From: Bacillus niameyensis
GTDB lineage: Bacteria; Bacillota; Bacilli; Bacillales; Bacillaceae_C
Direction: 5' to 3'
Assembly (NCBI RefSeq): GCF_001375535.1
Contig: NZ_LN831197.1
Span: 2,846,188-2,910,187, forward strand
Length of the DNA: 64,000 nt
Part shown: one piece after another, positions 29,538-43,212 of the stretch
Numbering within the stretch: the stretch's first letter is position 1
Layout of the letters: every line of letters starts with the position of its first letter
Notes under the pieces: model-generated
Seen by the model: only the letters and a program-made list of their open reading frames with translations
What the model was told of the DNA's origin: nothing
The model's database searches: none
Program-made: the position numbers and the translations under genes

Positions 29538-30167
29538 TTATTTCACTTTAATTCCAGTTTTAATTTCAAGTAATGCTTTTTTCGGTCCAGGAACATTTCC
29601 TTTTACCAAAATAAGATTACGTTCTGCATCTACCTTAACGATAGACAAGTTTTGGACAGTGATTCTTTCTCCACCTGTACGTCCTGGTAATGCTTTTTGT
29701 TTAAATACGCGTGCAGGGTCAACTGCTCCCATTGATCCCGGTCTACGATGATAACGAGAACCGTGAGACATAGGTCCGCGAGATTGTCCGTGACGTTTGA
29801 TAACACCCTGGAATCCTTTCCCTTTGGAAATACCAGATACATCTACCAAATCGCCTTCTCCAAAAATATCAACTTTGACTTCTTGACCAACTTCGTATTC
29901 ACCAATGTTTACACCAGTGAATTCACGTATGAAGCGCTTAGGTGCAGCATTTGCTTTAGCTACATGGCCTTTTTCCGGCTTGTTTGCAAGCTTTTCACGC
30001 TTGTCTTCAAATCCCAATTGCACTGCTTCGTATCCGTCTGTTTCAATTGTCTTCTTTTGAAGAACGATATTAGGGGCAGCTTCAATGACAGTTACAGGGA
30101 TCAATTCACCATTTTCAGCAAAAACCTGCGTCATACCAATTTTTCTACCCAAGATTCCTTTGGTCAT
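29538..30167 (-). CDS. rplC: 50S ribosomal protein L3
   Basis: 209 residues. It starts [20 protein letters not shown] and includes the loop near the peptidyl transferase centre, [20 protein letters not shown]. It is 27 bases upstream of rplD and 35 bases after rpsJ. Confidence 0.97.
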   Translation of the reverse strand: MTKGILGRKIGMTQVFAENGELIPVTVIEAAPNIVLQKKTIETDGYEAVQLGFEDKREKLANKPEKGHVAKANAAPKRFIREFTGVNIGEYEVGQEVKVDIFGEGDLVDVSGISKGKGFQGVIKRHGQSRGPMSHGSRYHRRPGSMGAVDPARVFKQKALPGRTGGERITVQNLSIVKVDAERNLILVKGNVPGPKKALLEIKTGIKVK

Positions 30168-30202
30168 AAGTCACACCTCCTGATTATATGTGTAATTATT
30201 TA

Positions 30203-30607
<405 letters not shown>

Positions 30608-30645
30608 ACCTTCTGCATCATCGCAGTCAAAGACCAACGTTATTC

Positions 30646-30674
30646 ATTATACAGAAATATAGTACTAGATGCAA
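30646..30674 (-). promoter_or_regulatory. Sigma-A promoter of the S10 operon
   Basis: TTGCAT (30669-30674 complement), a 17-base spacer and a perfect TATAAT (30646-30651 complement). It lies about 135 bases upstream of rpsJ in the 30512-30853 gap. The rest of that gap holds the leader hairpin and the tuf terminator. Confidence 0.8.
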
Positions 30675-30810
30675 CAATATATTTGTGTTTCCATCATTTT
30701 TTCTGACTTTCAAAGTATACTAATTTTTTCTTTGGGAATCAAGTGATCTCAAGAAGCTTAACAGAAGAAAAATTATGGAAATATTAGTTTTGCTTTCGGA
30801 GAAAAAATAA

Positions 30811-30839
30811 AGAGCAAATGAATAATATTCATTTGCTCT
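30811..30839 (-). terminator. Terminator after tuf
   Basis: Perfect stem agagcaaatgaat / attcatttgctct with a 3-base loop, followed on the minus strand by TTATTTTTTC. It begins 15 bases past the tuf stop and ends the str operon. Confidence 0.9.
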
Positions 30840-30853
30840 TTTCATTGTTGTTA

Positions 30854-32041
30854 TTACTTTTGAATAGTTGAAACAACACCAGATCCAACTGTACGTCCAC
30901 CTTCACGAATTGAGAAGCGAGTACCTTCTTCAATCGCGATTGGAGAAATAAGTTCTACTGTCATTTCAATGTTATCACCAGGCATAACCATTTCTGTACC
31001 TTCTGGAAGATGAACGATTCCAGTTACATCAGTTGTACGGAAATAGAATTGTGGACGATAGTTAGTGAAGAATGGAGTATGACGTCCACCTTCTTCTTTA
31101 GATAGAACATAAACTTCAGCTTTAAAGTTTGTGTGTGGTGTAATTGTACCAGGCTTAGCAAGTACTTGACCACGTTGGATGTCTTCACGAGCAACCCCAC
31201 GTAGCAATGCACCAATGTTGTCACCAGCTTCAGCATAATCAAGAAGCTTACGGAACATTTCAACACCAGTTACAGTTGTTTGAGCAGCTTCTTCAGCAAG
31301 TCCGATGATTTCTACAACATCACCAACTTTAACTTGTCCACGCTCAACACGTCCAGTAGCAACTGTTCCACGACCAGTGATAGAGAACACGTCCTCAACT
31401 GGCATCATGAATGGTTTGTCAGTGTCACGTTCTGGAGTTGGAATATATTCGTCAACTGCAGCCATTAACTCATCAATTTTAGCTTCCCACTCTTCTACGC
31501 CTTCAAGAGCTTTAAGAGCAGAACCTTTGATAACTGGAATATCGTCACCAGGGAAATCATATTCAGATAGTAGATCACGGATTTCCATTTCTACTAGTTC
31601 TAGTAATTCTTCATCATCAACCATGTCACATTTGTTCATGAAAACAACGATGTATGGAACACCTACGTTACGAGAAAGTAGGATATGCTCACGTGTTTGT
31701 GGCATTGGACCATCAGCAGCAGATACAACAAGGATAGCTCCGTCCATTTGCGCAGCACCAGTGATCATGTTTTTAACATAGTCAGCGTGTCCTGGGCAGT
31801 CAACGTGTGCATAGTGACGTGTGTCAGTTTCGTATTCTACGTGGGAAGTAGAGATTGTAATTCCACGCTCACGCTCTTCAGGAGCGTTGTCAATCATATC
31901 ATAACCTTTAGCTTCTGCACCGCCACGCTTAGCCATAACAGTTGTAATAGCAGCAGTAAGAGTTGTTTTACCGTGGTCAACGTGACCAATTGTACCGATA
32001 TTAGCATGTGCTTTAGAACGATCAAATTTAGCCTTACCCAT
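30854..32041 (-). CDS. tuf: Elongation factor Tu
   Basis: 395 residues. The GTPase motifs are G1 [10 protein letters not shown]3 DCPGHADY and G4 NKCD; domains 2 and 3 follow. It delivers aminoacyl-tRNA to the ribosome. It lies 123 bases after fusA, with a perfect hairpin in between (32081-32118). Only one tuf copy is in the window. Confidence 0.98.
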   Translation of the reverse strand: MGKAKFDRSKAHANIGTIGHVDHGKTTLTAAITTVMAKRGGAEAKGYDMIDNAPEERERGITISTSHVEYETDTRHYAHVDCPGHADYVKNMITGAAQMDGAILVVSAADGPMPQTREHILLSRNVGVPYIVVFMNKCDMVDDEELLELVEMEIRDLLSEYDFPGDDIPVIKGSALKALEGVEEWEAKIDELMAAVDEYIPTPERDTDKPFMMPVEDVFSITGRGTVATGRVERGQVKVGDVVEIIGLAEEAAQTTVTGVEMFRKLLDYAEAGDNIGALLRGVAREDIQRGQVLAKPGTITPHTNFKAEVYVLSKEEGGRHTPFFTNYRPQFYFRTTDVTGIVHLPEGTEMVMPGDNIEMTVELISPIAIEEGTRFSIREGGRTVGSGVVSTIQK

Positions 32042-32080
32042 TTGGGAATCCTCCTTTAAATATAAAAAAATATAAGTATG

Positions 32081-32118
32081 AGTATCGCTTTAAAACATAG
32101 TAGTTTTAAAGCGATACT
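32081..32118. other. Perfect 16-bp hairpin between fusA and tuf
   Basis: The arms agtatcgctttaaaac and gttttaaagcgatact pair perfectly around a 6-base loop. No T-run follows directly on the minus strand (CATACTCATAC comes next), so it does not look like a normal terminator for fusA. A role in mRNA processing or partial attenuation that lets tuf be controlled apart from fusA is possible. Confidence 0.7.
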
Positions 32119-32164
32119 TTGCATATCTACTAGTAGTTATACTTGATTCAGTTTATAAAATCAA

Positions 32165-34243
32165 TCATTCGCCGCTATTTTTTTTGACAATTTCTTCAGC
32201 GATAGATTTAGGCACTTCTTCATAATGATCAAAGAACATAGTATAAACCCCACGTCCTTGAGTGTTGGAACGAAGTGACGTTGCGTATCCAAACATTTCA
32301 GCAAGCGGTACAAACGCTTTAACTACTTGCGCATTACCACGAGCTTCCATTCCTTCTACTCTACCACGACGAGATGTAATATCCCCCATAATATCGCCAA
32401 GATATTCTTCAGGAATAACTACTTCTACTCTCATAAGCGGTTCAAGTAGAACTGGATTACACTTTTTAGCTGCATTTTTCAATGCTAATGAAGCTGCAAT
32501 TTTAAATGCCATTTCACTAGAGTCTACATCATGATAAGATCCGTCAAATAGTTTTGCTTTCACATCGATCAATGGATATCCAGCAATTATACCATTTTGC
32601 ATTGAATCTTCGAGACCTGCTTGAACTGCTGGGATATATTCTCGTGGAACAACCCCACCAACAATAGCATTTTGAAATTCGAAACCTTTACCTTCTTCAT
32701 TTGGAGAGAATTCGATCCAAACATGTCCGAACTGACCACGACCACCGGATTGGCGAACGAATTTACCTTCAACTTCTGCTGTTTCACGGAATGTTTCACG
32801 ATATGAAACTTGCGGTGCACCAACATTAGCTTCAACTTTAAATTCACGCTTCATGCGGTCAACAAGAACGTCCAAGTGAAGTTCACCCATACCTGAGATA
32901 ACAACTTGGCCTGTTTCCGGGTTTGTTTCAGCACGGAAAGTAGGATCTTCTTCTTGTAATTTCGCAAGCGCCATACCCATTTTATCTTGGTCAGCTTTTG
33001 ATTTCGGTTCAACAGCAACAGAAATAACTGGCTCAGGGAATTCCATAGACTCAAGGATAACAAGTTCCTTTTCATCACATAGAGTATCTCCTGTGCTAGT
33101 ATCTTTCAAACCTACAGCTGCAGCAATGTCACCACTATAAACTGTAGAAATTTCTTCTCTGTGGTTCGCATGCATTTGAAGGATACGACCTACACGTTCG
33201 CGTTTTCCCTTTGTAGAGTTTTGGACATACGAACCTGAGTTCAATGTACCAGAATATACACGGAAGAACGTTAGACGACCAACATAAGGGTCAGTCATTA
33301 CTTTAAATGCAAGAGCAGAGAATGGCTCGCTGTCATCTGCATGACGAGCGATTTCTTCTTCTGTATCAGGGACAATTCCTTTAATTGACTCGATATCAGT
33401 TGGTGCCGGCAAATAAGCAACAACTGCATCTAGAACCTTTTGAACCCCTTTGTTTTTAAAGGCTGTTCCGCAAAGTACTGGGTAGAATTCTACTCTTAAT
33501 GTAGCCTTACGAATTGCAGCTTTCAATTCTTCAACGGAGATTTCTTCACCTTCAAGGTATTTCTCCATCAAGTTTTCATCGAGGTCAGCAACTGCTTCAA
33601 TCAAACTTGTACGAAGCTCTTCTGCTTGGTCTTGTAAGTCTTCAGGAATGCTTCCTTCTACAGGATCCTGTGGATCATCACTTTCATAGAACCACGCCTT
33701 CATCTCTACAAGGTCAACCATCCCTTTAAATGTATCTTCAGCCCCGATAGGAAGTTGAATTGGATGAGCATTCGCTTGTAGGCGTTCACGTAGTGTGCCA
33801 ACAGAATATATAAAATCTGCTCCGATTTTATCCATTTTGTTAACAAAAACAATACGTGGAACTCCATATGTTGTTGCTTGGCGCCAAACTGTTTCAGTTT
33901 GTGGTTCAACACCTGATTGAGCATCAAGAACTGTTACAGCACCATCAAGAACACGCAGTGAACGTTCAACTTCAACTGTGAAGTCTACGTGTCCAGGAGT
34001 GTCAATGATGTTAACACGGTGGCCATCCCACTGTGCAGTTGTAGCAGCAGAAGTGATAGTGATACCACGCTCTTGTTCTTGCTCCATCCAGTCCATTTGT
34101 GAAGCACCCTCATGAGTTTCACCAATTTTATGGATACGCCCTGTATAGTAAAGAATACGCTCAGTTGTTGTTGTTTTACCGGCATCGATGTGTGCCATGA
34201 TACCGATATTACGTGTTTTTTCTAAGGAGAAATCTCTAGGCAT
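32165..34243 (-). CDS. fusA: Elongation factor G
   Basis: 692 residues. The GTPase motifs are AHIDAGKTT near 17-25, DTPGHVDF and NKMDK; domains II-V follow, with GRGQFGHVW in domain IV. It drives translocation. It lies 54 bases after rpsG in the str operon rpsL-rpsG-fusA-tuf. Confidence 0.98.
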   Translation of the reverse strand: MPRDFSLEKTRNIGIMAHIDAGKTTTTERILYYTGRIHKIGETHEGASQMDWMEQEQERGITITSAATTAQWDGHRVNIIDTPGHVDFTVEVERSLRVLDGAVTVLDAQSGVEPQTETVWRQATTYGVPRIVFVNKMDKIGADFIYSVGTLRERLQANAHPIQLPIGAEDTFKGMVDLVEMKAWFYESDDPQDPVEGSIPEDLQDQAEELRTSLIEAVADLDENLMEKYLEGEEISVEELKAAIRKATLRVEFYPVLCGTAFKNKGVQKVLDAVVAYLPAPTDIESIKGIVPDTEEEIARHADDSEPFSALAFKVMTDPYVGRLTFFRVYSGTLNSGSYVQNSTKGKRERVGRILQMHANHREEISTVYSGDIAAAVGLKDTSTGDTLCDEKELVILESMEFPEPVISVAVEPKSKADQDKMGMALAKLQEEDPTFRAETNPETGQVVISGMGELHLDVLVDRMKREFKVEANVGAPQVSYRETFRETAEVEGKFVRQSGGRGQFGHVWIEFSPNEEGKGFEFQNAIVGGVVPREYIPAVQAGLEDSMQNGIIAGYPLIDVKAKLFDGSYHDVDSSEMAFKIAASLALKNAAKKCNPVLLEPLMRVEVVIPEEYLGDIMGDITSRRGRVEGMEARGNAQVVKAFVPLAEMFGYATSLRSNTQGRGVYTMFFDHYEEVPKSIAEEIVKKNSGE

Positions 34244-34297
34244 ATTATAACTCTCCTTTCCGGAATGAGTAATCGAATATATTTATGGATTTGAATT

Positions 34298-34768
34298 CTA
34301 CCAGCGGTAATGAGCAAATGCTTTGTTAGCTTCTGCCATTTTATGAGTGTCTTCACGCTTTTTAACAGATGCTCCAGTATTATTAGCTGCATCCATAATT
34401 TCATACGCTAAACGCTCTTCCATCGTTTTTTCACCGCGAAGACGCGAATAGTTTACTAACCAACGCAATCCAAGAGTGGAGCGACGTTCTGGACGTACTT
34501 CAACCGGTACTTGATAGTTAGCACCACCAACACGGCGCGCTCTAACTTCTAATACTGGCATAATATTTTTCAAGGCTTGATCAAATACTTCCATCGGATC
34601 TTTACCTGTACGTTCTTTAATAATATCAAATGCAGAATATAGAATAGTCTGCGCCTTACCTCTTTTACCATCAATCATGATCTTGTTAACTAGGCGTGTA
34701 ACAAGCTTTGAATTGTAAATCGGATCTGGTAGAACATCTCTTTTAGCTACAGGTCCTTTACGTGGCAT
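34298..34768 (-). CDS. rpsG: 30S ribosomal protein S7
   Basis: 156 residues from ATG 34768, [20 protein letters not shown], with GGAGG upstream; the frame is open 6 codons further but without a site. S7 starts assembly of the 30S head and lies at the E site. Confidence 0.97.
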   Translation of the reverse strand: MPRKGPVAKRDVLPDPIYNSKLVTRLVNKIMIDGKRGKAQTILYSAFDIIKERTGKDPMEVFDQALKNIMPVLEVRARRVGGANYQVPVEVRPERRSTLGLRWLVNYSRLRGEKTMEERLAYEIMDAANNTGASVKKREDTHKMAEANKAFAHYRW

Positions 34769-34820
34769 TTTGGTTCCTCCTTTCAATTTATAACTTTCAT
34801 TTTATCGAACAATACTACTA

Positions 34821-35261
<441 letters not shown>

Positions 35262-35307
35262 TTATAAGCCCACACATCCAGGTGGTTCTTTTTAAAGCAA
35301 AAAACAA

Positions 35308-35334
35308 GTTTTTGCAGGTGATAACTGCAAAAAC
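35308..35334 (-). terminator. Hairpin with T-run between rplGB and rpsL
   Basis: The minus strand reads GTTTTTGCAG, a 7-base loop, CTGCAAAAAC, then TTGTTTTTTGC. It starts just after the rplGB stop and about 70 bases before rpsL. It may stop some of the rpoBC-rplGB transcripts, so rpsL-tuf probably has its own promoter or relies on readthrough. Confidence 0.65.
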
Positions 35335-35338
35335 ACCT

Positions 35339-35587
35339 TTAATTAAGAATTGCAACAGTTGCTGCACCTACATCTATTCCACACGCTTTCCCCAAATTTT
35401 TCATTGAGTCCACATTAGTAATAGGCGTACCCATCTCCTGGGCTGCGTGAATAATGGTATTTGTAATTCTCGGATCTGCATCCAAAGCTACAAATACTTC
35501 TTGAACTTGACCCGCTTTTAGTGCTTTTACTGTTTGCTTTGTCCCTATAACGACATCTTTAGCCTGCGCCACTTTTTCATAAGACAA
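35339..35587 (-). CDS. rplGB: L7Ae-like ribosomal protein (YbxF)
   Basis: 82 residues of the L7Ae/L30e/S12e/Gadd45 fold. It begins [20 protein letters not shown] and has [20 protein letters not shown]. In Bacillus the homologue YbxF binds kink-turn RNA and sits between rpoC and rpsL, exactly as here. Its cellular role is still not settled. Confidence 0.9.
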   Translation of the reverse strand: MSYEKVAQAKDVVIGTKQTVKALKAGQVQEVFVALDADPRITNTIIHAAQEMGTPITNVDSMKNLGKACGIDVGAATVAILN

Positions 35588-35695
35588 TTTATTAATCCTC
35601 CAAAGTAACAGGTTAATGTAGGATCACCTTGAATATATTATCATCTGAGAATTTTGATGTCAACAATAAAAGATAAAAAATCAGCTTTTTTTATG

Positions 35696-35734
35696 TACAA
35701 TATACGCTGGCGGCGAACGCCGGCGTATATTGTA
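35696..35734. other. GC-capped long hairpin between rpoC and rplGB
   Basis: Arms tacaatatacgctggcg and cgccggcgtatattgta pair over 17 bp with one G-U around a gcgaa loop. The minus strand continues ACATAAAAAAAGCTGATTTTTTATC, so the T-run comes late. It may be an imperfect rpoC terminator, an attenuator or an RNase processing site. Confidence 0.65.
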
Positions 35735-35759
35735 ACTATTTAGCAGATTGTAATTGTGT

Positions 35760-38700
35760 TTACTCTGCTGTTGTTACTACATCTTCTTCATCAATTACTG
35801 CAGTAGCTTTTCGGTAACGTTGCATCCCAGTACCAGCAGGTACTAATTTTCCAATAATGACGTTTTCTTTCAAACCTAACAACTCATCCGTTTTACCTTT
35901 AATAGCAGCATCTGTCAGAACACGGGTAGTTTCTTGGAAGGATGCAGCGGATAAGAAGGAATCCGTCTCAAGTGATGCTTTCGTAATTCCTAGTAACATT
36001 GGACGACCAAGGGCAGGCTGTTTACCTTCAAGCAGAGCATTACGGTTCGCCTCAGTAAACTGATGGATATCAAGAAGCGTTCCTGGCAAGACATCTGTTT
36101 CGCCAGCATCTGTCACTTTTACTTTTCTCAGCATTTGCCTTACCATAACTTCTACGTGTTTATCGCCAATTTCAACACCTTGCATCCGATAAACTTTTTG
36201 AACTTCTAGCAACAAGTATTCTTGTACAGAAGCAACATCACGAATACGAAGTAATTCCTTCGGATCGATCGAACCTTCTGTAAGTTCTTGTCCGCGTTCT
36301 ATTCGGTCATTTACCGCAACTTTCAAGCGTGCTGTATATGGTGCATTATACGTACGACTCTCAACGTCTCCTTGCACGACTATCTCATGCTGGCGATCAC
36401 GGCCTTCAGAAATAGAAGTAACTACCCCGCTAATTTCCGAAATGACAGCCTGACCTTTTGGATTACGGGCTTCAAATAACTCTTGAATACGCGGAAGACC
36501 TTGAGTAATATCGTCTCCTGCCACCCCACCAGTGTGGAATGTTCTCATCGTTAACTGAGTTCCTGGTTCTCCAATAGACTGGGCTGCGATAATCCCTACC
36601 GCTTCACCTACATCTACTACTGTGCCAGTTGCAAGATTTCGACCGTAACATTTCTTACATACACCGTGACGAGTATTACACGAAAATGCAGAGCGAATCC
36701 AAGCTTCTTCGATACCAAGATCCTCAATTTTCTTAGCCATATCTTCATTGATAAGCTCATTTTCATGAACGAGAACTTCGCCAGTTTCAGGGTGAGTGAT
36801 TTTCTTCCTCGCAAACCGCCCGATTAGGCGCTCTTCAAGCGTTTCGATAACCTCTGTACCATCTTTCAAAGCTGAAACTAGTAAGCCTCTATCTGTTCCA
36901 CAATCGTCTTCACGAATGATGACATCTTGAGCAACATCAACAAGTCTTCTCGTTAAGTAACCTGAGTCGGCCGTTTTCAAGGCTGTATCTGCTAGCCCTT
37001 TCCGCGCACCGTGTGTAGAAATAAAGTATTCTAATACGGTTAAACCTTCACGGAAACTGGATTTAATCGGTAATTCAATGATTCGGCCAGCCGGGTTGGC
37101 CATTAGTCCACGCATCCCAGCAAGCTGAGTAAAGTTAGATGCGTTACCACGGGCTCCAGAGTCACTCATCATATAAATTGGGTTAAGTCGCTCTAGAGTA
37201 CCCATTAATTTATCTTGAATAGTATCTTTTGCAGCACTCCAAATGGAGATTACGCGATCATACCGTTCTTCCTCCGTTATTAACCCACGTTTAAACTGCT
37301 TCATGACGTTATCTACCTTATTTTGCGCTTCATGTAAGATATCTTCTTTTTCAGCCAAAACAACGATATCCGCAACTCCAACAGTAATACCAGCAATCGT
37401 TGAATATTTAAATCCTAAATTCTTCATACGATCGAGCATCTTGGAAGTTTCTGTAATGTGGAATCGTTTAAAGATTTCAGAGATTATATTACCAAGAATT
37501 TTCTTCTTGAATGGAGCAACGAGTGGTTGCTCTTTAATAAACTCTTTGACATTTGTCGTATAGTCAACAAAATATTTATCTGGTGTATTAGTCTCCAAAT
37601 TTTCATTTGTTGGTTCGTTAATAAACGGAAACGATTCAGGGAGAATTTCGTTGAAAATTAACTTCCCTACTGTTGTAACCAAGAGCTTTTTCCTTTGCTC
37701 ATCAGTAAAAGTTTCATTCTTTAACGAACTAACCTGAACGGCAATTCGAGTATGAAGGTGAACAAAGCCATTTTGATAAGCAATTAAAGCTTCATCAATA
37801 TCTTTGAAAACCATTCCTTCACCATCGGTATCTTCTCGTTCCAGTGTTAAATAATAGTTTCCAAGTACCATGTCTTGGGATGGAGTAACGACCGGCTTAC
37901 CATCTCTCGGGTTAAGAATATTCTGTGCGGCTAACATTAACAAGCGAGCTTCAGCTTGAGCCTCTGCAGATAAAGGTACGTGAACCGCCATTTGGTCACC
38001 ATCAAAGTCAGCATTATAAGCCGTACAAACAAGCGGGTGAAGGCGAATGGCTCTTCCCTCTACTAGAGTAGGTTCAAATGCTTGGATTCCAAGACGGTGC
38101 AAAGTTGGCGCCCTGTTTAAGAGGACTGGATGTTCACGGATAACTTCTTCCAGTACATCCCAAACTTCAGGCTGTACACGTTCAATTTTCCTTTTTGCAC
38201 TTTTAATATTATGAGCAAGATTCTTCTCTACGAGTTCCTTCATAACGAAAGGTTTAAAGAGCTCTAAAGCCATTTCCTTTGGAAGACCACATTGGTACAT
38301 CTTTAAGTTAGGCCCAACAATAATTACAGAACGACCAGAATAGTCAACACGCTTACCAAGCAAGTTTTGACGGAACCGGCCTTGCTTTCCTTTCAACATA
38401 TGGGAAAGGGATTTTAGCGGGCGATTTCCTGGACCCGTAACAGGTCTACCTCTTCTACCGTTATCGATTAATGCATCAACCGCTTCTTGTAACATCCGCT
38501 TCTCATTTTGAACAATGATACTAGGAGCTCCAAGATCCAATAATCTCTTAAGACGATTGTTCCGATTAATTACACGACGGTACAAGTCATTCAAGTCAGA
38601 AGTGGCAAAGCGTCCACCTTCAAGTTGTACCATTGGACGTAATTCAGGCGGGATAACAGGAAGGACATCCAGAATCATCCAATCAGGTTTATTGCCTGAA

Positions 38701-39353
38701 TGACGGAATGCCTCAATCACTTCTAATCGTTTAATTGCGCGAGTACGACGTTGTCCTTGTGCAGTTTTTAATTCCTCTTTTAATTGTTCTGCTTCCTTTT
38801 CCAACTCAATATCCTGAAGCAGCTTTTTAATTGCCTCAGCCCCCATAGAGGCCTGGAATTTCGTTCCATACTTTTCACGATAGACACGATATTCCTTTTC
38901 AGATAGTAACTGTTTCTTCTCAAGTGGCGTATCTCCAACTTCAGTTACTACATAAGAGGCAAAATAAATAATTTCCTCAAGAGCGCGGGGGGACATATCT
39001 AAAATAAGTCCCATCCGGCTCGGAATTCCTTTAAAATACCAGATATGTGAAACTGGGGCAGCCAATTCTATATGACCCATACGTTCACGGCGAACTTTCA
39101 TCCGCGTAACTTCAACACCACAGCGGTCACAGACTACGCCTTTATAACGAACTCTTTTATATTTACCACAATGACATTCCCAGTCTTTTGTTGGACCAAA
39201 GATTCGTTCACAAAACAAGCCGTCTTTTTCTGGTTTCAACGTACGATAGTTGATCGTCTCAGGCTTCTTGACTTCTCCGTATGACCATGAACGGATTTTA
39301 TCCGGTGAAGCAAGGCCAATTTTCATATACTCAAAATTATTAACATCCAGCAA
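35760..39353 (-). CDS. rpoC: RNA polymerase beta' subunit
   Basis: 1197 residues, usual Bacillus length. N-terminal zinc finger [19 protein letters not shown] (about 60-78); the catalytic Mg site [16 protein letters not shown] (about 445-460); the trigger loop region near [13 protein letters not shown]; the second zinc cluster with [13 protein letters not shown]. Pairs with RpoB to form the active centre. It is 58 bases after rpoB. Confidence 0.98.
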   Translation of the reverse strand: MLDVNNFEYMKIGLASPDKIRSWSYGEVKKPETINYRTLKPEKDGLFCERIFGPTKDWECHCGKYKRVRYKGVVCDRCGVEVTRMKVRRERMGHIELAAPVSHIWYFKGIPSRMGLILDMSPRALEEIIYFASYVVTEVGDTPLEKKQLLSEKEYRVYREKYGTKFQASMGAEAIKKLLQDIELEKEAEQLKEELKTAQGQRRTRAIKRLEVIEAFRHSGNKPDWMILDVLPVIPPELRPMVQLEGGRFATSDLNDLYRRVINRNNRLKRLLDLGAPSIIVQNEKRMLQEAVDALIDNGRRGRPVTGPGNRPLKSLSHMLKGKQGRFRQNLLGKRVDYSGRSVIIVGPNLKMYQCGLPKEMALELFKPFVMKELVEKNLAHNIKSAKRKIERVQPEVWDVLEEVIREHPVLLNRAPTLHRLGIQAFEPTLVEGRAIRLHPLVCTAYNADFDGDQMAVHVPLSAEAQAEARLLMLAAQNILNPRDGKPVVTPSQDMVLGNYYLTLEREDTDGEGMVFKDIDEALIAYQNGFVHLHTRIAVQVSSLKNETFTDEQRKKLLVTTVGKLIFNEILPESFPFINEPTNENLETNTPDKYFVDYTTNVKEFIKEQPLVAPFKKKILGNIISEIFKRFHITETSKMLDRMKNLGFKYSTIAGITVGVADIVVLAEKEDILHEAQNKVDNVMKQFKRGLITEEERYDRVISIWSAAKDTIQDKLMGTLERLNPIYMMSDSGARGNASNFTQLAGMRGLMANPAGRIIELPIKSSFREGLTVLEYFISTHGARKGLADTALKTADSGYLTRRLVDVAQDVIIREDDCGTDRGLLVSALKDGTEVIETLEERLIGRFARKKITHPETGEVLVHENELINEDMAKKIEDLGIEEAWIRSAFSCNTRHGVCKKCYGRNLATGTVVDVGEAVGIIAAQSIGEPGTQLTMRTFHTGGVAGDDITQGLPRIQELFEARNPKGQAVISEISGVVTSISEGRDRQHEIVVQGDVESRTYNAPYTARLKVAVNDRIERGQELTEGSIDPKELLRIRDVASVQEYLLLEVQKVYRMQGVEIGDKHVEVMVRQMLRKVKVTDAGETDVLPGTLLDIHQFTEANRNALLEGKQPALGRPMLLGITKASLETDSFLSAASFQETTRVLTDAAIKGKTDELLGLKENVIIGKLVPAGTGMQRYRKATAVIDEEDVVTTAE

Positions 39354-39411
39354 GGGGCCTACCTCCCTTTTCGTCTACGGGTTTTACCCTTAATATCCAA
39401 AACTTAAGGAA

Positions 39412-42400
39412 TTATTCTTTCGAAGCAGCCGTTTCCTCAACTTTTGTTTCTGGAGCAATGTTAAGTGTGTCGGCTTGATGGGTATCTTCATCATCATCCA
39501 AGTCACGCATTTCGATTTCCTCTTCATCTCCTGACAAGATTTTTACATCCATGCCAAGACTTTGAAGCTCCTTAATCAAAACCTTAAATGATTCTGGAAC
39601 ACCTGGATCAGGAACATTATCACCTTTGACAATTGCTTCATATGTTTTTACCCTACCGACAATATCATCAGATTTCACAGTTAGGATTTCTTGAAGTGTA
39701 TAAGCTGCACCATATGCTTCCAGTGCCCATACTTCCATTTCACCAAAACGCTGTCCACCAAACTGAGCTTTACCACCAAGTGGTTGTTGGGTTACGAGCG
39801 AATATGGACCAGTGGAACGAGCATGCAATTTATCATCAACCATATGCGCAAGTTTAATCATATACATGACACCAACAGAAACTCTGTTATCAAACGGCTG
39901 TCCTGTCCGGCCATCATAAAGTATTGTTTTTGCATCGCGAGCAAGACCTGCTTCTTCAATGGTTGACCATACATCTTCCTCGGTAGCACCATCAAAAACA
40001 GGGGAAGCCATATGCAAACCGAGTTGTCTAGCTGCCATTCCCAAATGGAGCTCGAGCACCTGACCGATATTCATACGTGATGGTACTCCTAATGGATTTA
40101 ACATTATATCAATTGGTGTTCCATCTGGCATAAATGGCATATCCTCTTCCGGAAGGATTTTAGAGATAACTCCTTTATTTCCGTGACGTCCGGCCATTTT
40201 GTCCCCTTCGGAAATTTTACGTTTTTGCACGATATAGACACGTACTAGCTGATTTACACCTGGAGGTAACTCGTCTCCATCTTCACGCGTAAATACTTTA
40301 ACATCTAGTACTATTCCACCGCCGCCATGTGGTACACGTAGCGAAGTGTCGCGAACTTCACGAGCTTTTTCTCCAAAAATAGCATGAAGCAAACGTTCTT
40401 CTGCAGTAAGTTCTGTCACACCTTTTGGCGTTACTTTACCAACTAACAGGTCTCCATCTTTTACTTCTGCACCGATTCGAATAATTCCCCGATCATCCAA
40501 ATTACGTAGGGCATCTTCCCCGACATTTGGAATATCACGCGTCATTTCTTCAGGTCCAAGCTTAGTATCACGTGCCTCTGATTCATATTCCTCAATATGA
40601 ATAGATGTATAAACGTCGTCTTTAACTAGTCTTTCGCTCATGATGATTGCATCTTCATAGTTATAACCTTCCCAGGTCATAAACCCAACAAGAACATTTC
40701 GACCTAAAGCTAATTCTCCGAGTTCCATAGAAGGACCGTCACCTAGAATTTCGCCTTTAGTTACCCTATCTCCAACACTTACAATTGGACGCTGGTTGTA
40801 ACAAGTTCCTTGATTGGATCGAATAAATTTCTGCATCCGATATTTTCGCAAATCACCTTTTACTTCTTGGCCATCTACTTCAGCTATATTACGTACCCAT
40901 ACTTCACGGGCTTCAACATGTTCAACAATGCCATCATGCTTACAAATAACTGCAGCGCCTGAATCTTTTGCGGAGACATATTCCATCCCAGTCCCAACAA
41001 AAGGAGCCTCAGGATTCATAAGTGGCACTGCTTGTCGTTGCATGTTTGCCCCCATCAAAGCACGGTTGGAGTCATCATTTTCAAGGAACGGAATACAGGC
41101 TGTAGCAGCAGAAACGACTTGTTTAGGTGATACATCCATGTAATCAATACGTTCTTTTCTTACGACCGTGTTCTCACCACGGAAACGTGCGATAACTTCA
41201 TCATTTACAAATCCGCCTTCTTCTGTAAGTGGAGCATTTGCCTGTGCGACAACATAGTTATCCTCTTCATCAGCTGTTAAATAATCAATCCGTGAAGTTA
41301 CAAGCCCTGTTTCCGGATCAACTCGACGGTATGGTGTTTCAATAAATCCAAATCGATTCACCTTAGCGAAGGTTGATAACGAGTTAATCAAGCCAATGTT
41401 TGGTCCTTCTGGCGTTTCAATTGGGCACATGCGTCCATAGTGGGAATAGTGAACATCGCGAACTTCCATTCCTGCACGCTCACGTGTTAGTCCACCTGGT
41501 CCCAATGCAGACAGACGTCTTTTATGTGTTAACTCCGCAAGCGGGTTTGTCTGATCCATGAATTGTGACAACTGTGAACTACCAAAAAACTCTTTAATAG
41601 ATGCAATTACAGGACGAATATTAATAAGCTGTTGAGGCGTAATTGTGTTAATATCCTGAATGGACATTCTTTCTTTCACGACACGTTCCATCCGAGATAA
41701 CCCAATCCTAAACTGATTCTGGAGCAATTCCCCAACAGAACGGAGACGTCGATTACCTAAGTGGTCAATGTCATCCGTACCGCCAACATCATAAAGTAAG
41801 CCGAAGAAATAACTAATCGATGCGATAATATCCGCAGGAGTAATATGTTTTACTTCTTCTTCGACATACGCATTACCAATGACGTTTATCTCCTTATCTT
41901 CATCATCATTCGGTGCGAAAATTTTAATAGATTGAACTACGATATCTTCATCTATAACACCACTATGCTGATTAAACGTCTTAAATCCTGCACCGTTTTC
42001 TAACTGATGAAGTATTTTGTCCAAGGTACGACGATCAAGAACCGTTCCCTTTTCCGCAATAATTTCACCTGTATCTGGATCAGCAAGTGTTTCCGCAAGA
42101 CGTTGACCGAACAAGCGATTTTTAATATGGAGTTTTTTATTTAATTTATAACGACCTACATTCGCAAGATCGTAGCGTTTTGGATCAAAGAATCTTGAGA
42201 TAAGCAAATTTTTAGCATTCTCCACTGTTGGTGGTTCACCAGGACGGAGGCGCTCATAAATTTCGAGCAGTGCTTTTTCAATGCTTTCTGTATTATCCTT
42301 TTCAAGTGTATTTCGAAGGTATTCATTATCACCAATCAACTCGATGATTTCTTGATCAGAACCAAAACCGAGTGCACGAAGTAATACTGTTACTGGTAAT

Positions 42401-42975
42401 TTTCTTGTGCGATCAATGCGCACATAAACTACATCTTTTGCATCTGTTTCATACTCTAGCCATGCTCCACGATTGGGAATAACAGTAGCGGTAAAGCCCT
42501 TTTTCCCATTCTTATCAATTTTCCCGTTATAGTACACACTTGGAGAACGTACAAGCTGCGAAACGATGACACGTTCAGCACCATTGATAATAAATGTCCC
42601 CATTTCAGTCATTAACGGAAAATCACCCATAAATACATCTTGGTCTTTCACTTCGCCTGTTTCTTTATTCACTAGACGAAGTTTGACACGTAGAGGAGCT
42701 GAATAAGTAGCATCTCGTTCTTTTGATTCTTCAACAGAATACTTAGGCTCACCGAGACTGTAATCAATAAATTCTAATGATAGATTACCGGCAAAATCCT
42801 CAATTGGTGAGATGTCTTGAAACATTTCCTTTAAGCCCTCATCAAGAAACCATTGGTAGGAAGAAGTTTGGATTTCAATAAGGTTCGGCAATTCTAATAC
42901 TTCGCTAATACGAGCAAAACTTCTGCGATGGCGATGCCTCCCGTACTGAACAAGTTGACCTGTCAACTGATTCAC
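39412..42975 (-). CDS. rpoB: RNA polymerase beta subunit
   Basis: 1187 residues. The rifampicin pocket reads [20 protein letters not shown] then [10 protein letters not shown], all wild-type residues. The C-terminal part has [20 protein letters not shown] and ends in an acidic tail. Binding site AGGGGTGAATC precedes the start. The 42976-43212 gap holds a likely promoter (a TACAAT box near 43097) and short A/T hairpins, but nothing I can assign firmly. Confidence 0.98.
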   Translation of the reverse strand: MNQLTGQLVQYGRHRHRRSFARISEVLELPNLIEIQTSSYQWFLDEGLKEMFQDISPIEDFAGNLSLEFIDYSLGEPKYSVEESKERDATYSAPLRVKLRLVNKETGEVKDQDVFMGDFPLMTEMGTFIINGAERVIVSQLVRSPSVYYNGKIDKNGKKGFTATVIPNRGAWLEYETDAKDVVYVRIDRTRKLPVTVLLRALGFGSDQEIIELIGDNEYLRNTLEKDNTESIEKALLEIYERLRPGEPPTVENAKNLLISRFFDPKRYDLANVGRYKLNKKLHIKNRLFGQRLAETLADPDTGEIIAEKGTVLDRRTLDKILHQLENGAGFKTFNQHSGVIDEDIVVQSIKIFAPNDDEDKEINVIGNAYVEEEVKHITPADIIASISYFFGLLYDVGGTDDIDHLGNRRLRSVGELLQNQFRIGLSRMERVVKERMSIQDINTITPQQLINIRPVIASIKEFFGSSQLSQFMDQTNPLAELTHKRRLSALGPGGLTRERAGMEVRDVHYSHYGRMCPIETPEGPNIGLINSLSTFAKVNRFGFIETPYRRVDPETGLVTSRIDYLTADEEDNYVVAQANAPLTEEGGFVNDEVIARFRGENTVVRKERIDYMDVSPKQVVSAATACIPFLENDDSNRALMGANMQRQAVPLMNPEAPFVGTGMEYVSAKDSGAAVICKHDGIVEHVEAREVWVRNIAEVDGQEVKGDLRKYRMQKFIRSNQGTCYNQRPIVSVGDRVTKGEILGDGPSMELGELALGRNVLVGFMTWEGYNYEDAIIMSERLVKDDVYTSIHIEEYESEARDTKLGPEEMTRDIPNVGEDALRNLDDRGIIRIGAEVKDGDLLVGKVTPKGVTELTAEERLLHAIFGEKAREVRDTSLRVPHGGGGIVLDVKVFTREDGDELPPGVNQLVRVYIVQKRKISEGDKMAGRHGNKGVISKILPEEDMPFMPDGTPIDIMLNPLGVPSRMNIGQVLELHLGMAARQLGLHMASPVFDGATEEDVWSTIEEAGLARDAKTILYDGRTGQPFDNRVSVGVMYMIKLAHMVDDKLHARSTGPYSLVTQQPLGGKAQFGGQRFGEMEVWALEAYGAAYTLQEILTVKSDDIVGRVKTYEAIVKGDNVPDPGVPESFKVLIKELQSLGMDVKILSGDEEEIEMRDLDDDEDTHQADTLNIAPETKVEETAASKE

Positions 42976-43212
42976 CCCTCAAAATAATGCGTTTTAATCA
43001 AATACTTGCACGTGTTTCTAAAAACAACGACTATCATAAGACAAAAAAGAAAAAGGGTTTTTCTTTGAAAACCACATTTTTTTAAATAACGAACTATATT
43101 GTATAATCTTTTCCATTTTTACCAATCGCCATACAATTTAAATGATTTTTGGTAAATTATTAGAAAACATTATAATTGCATTATATAACTATACCACAAC
43201 AGCTAGTTAGGG

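Noticed and set aside
31305..31781. Plus-strand open frame antisense to tuf
   Set aside because: Serine/threonine-rich mirror of a highly conserved gene; not a real protein.
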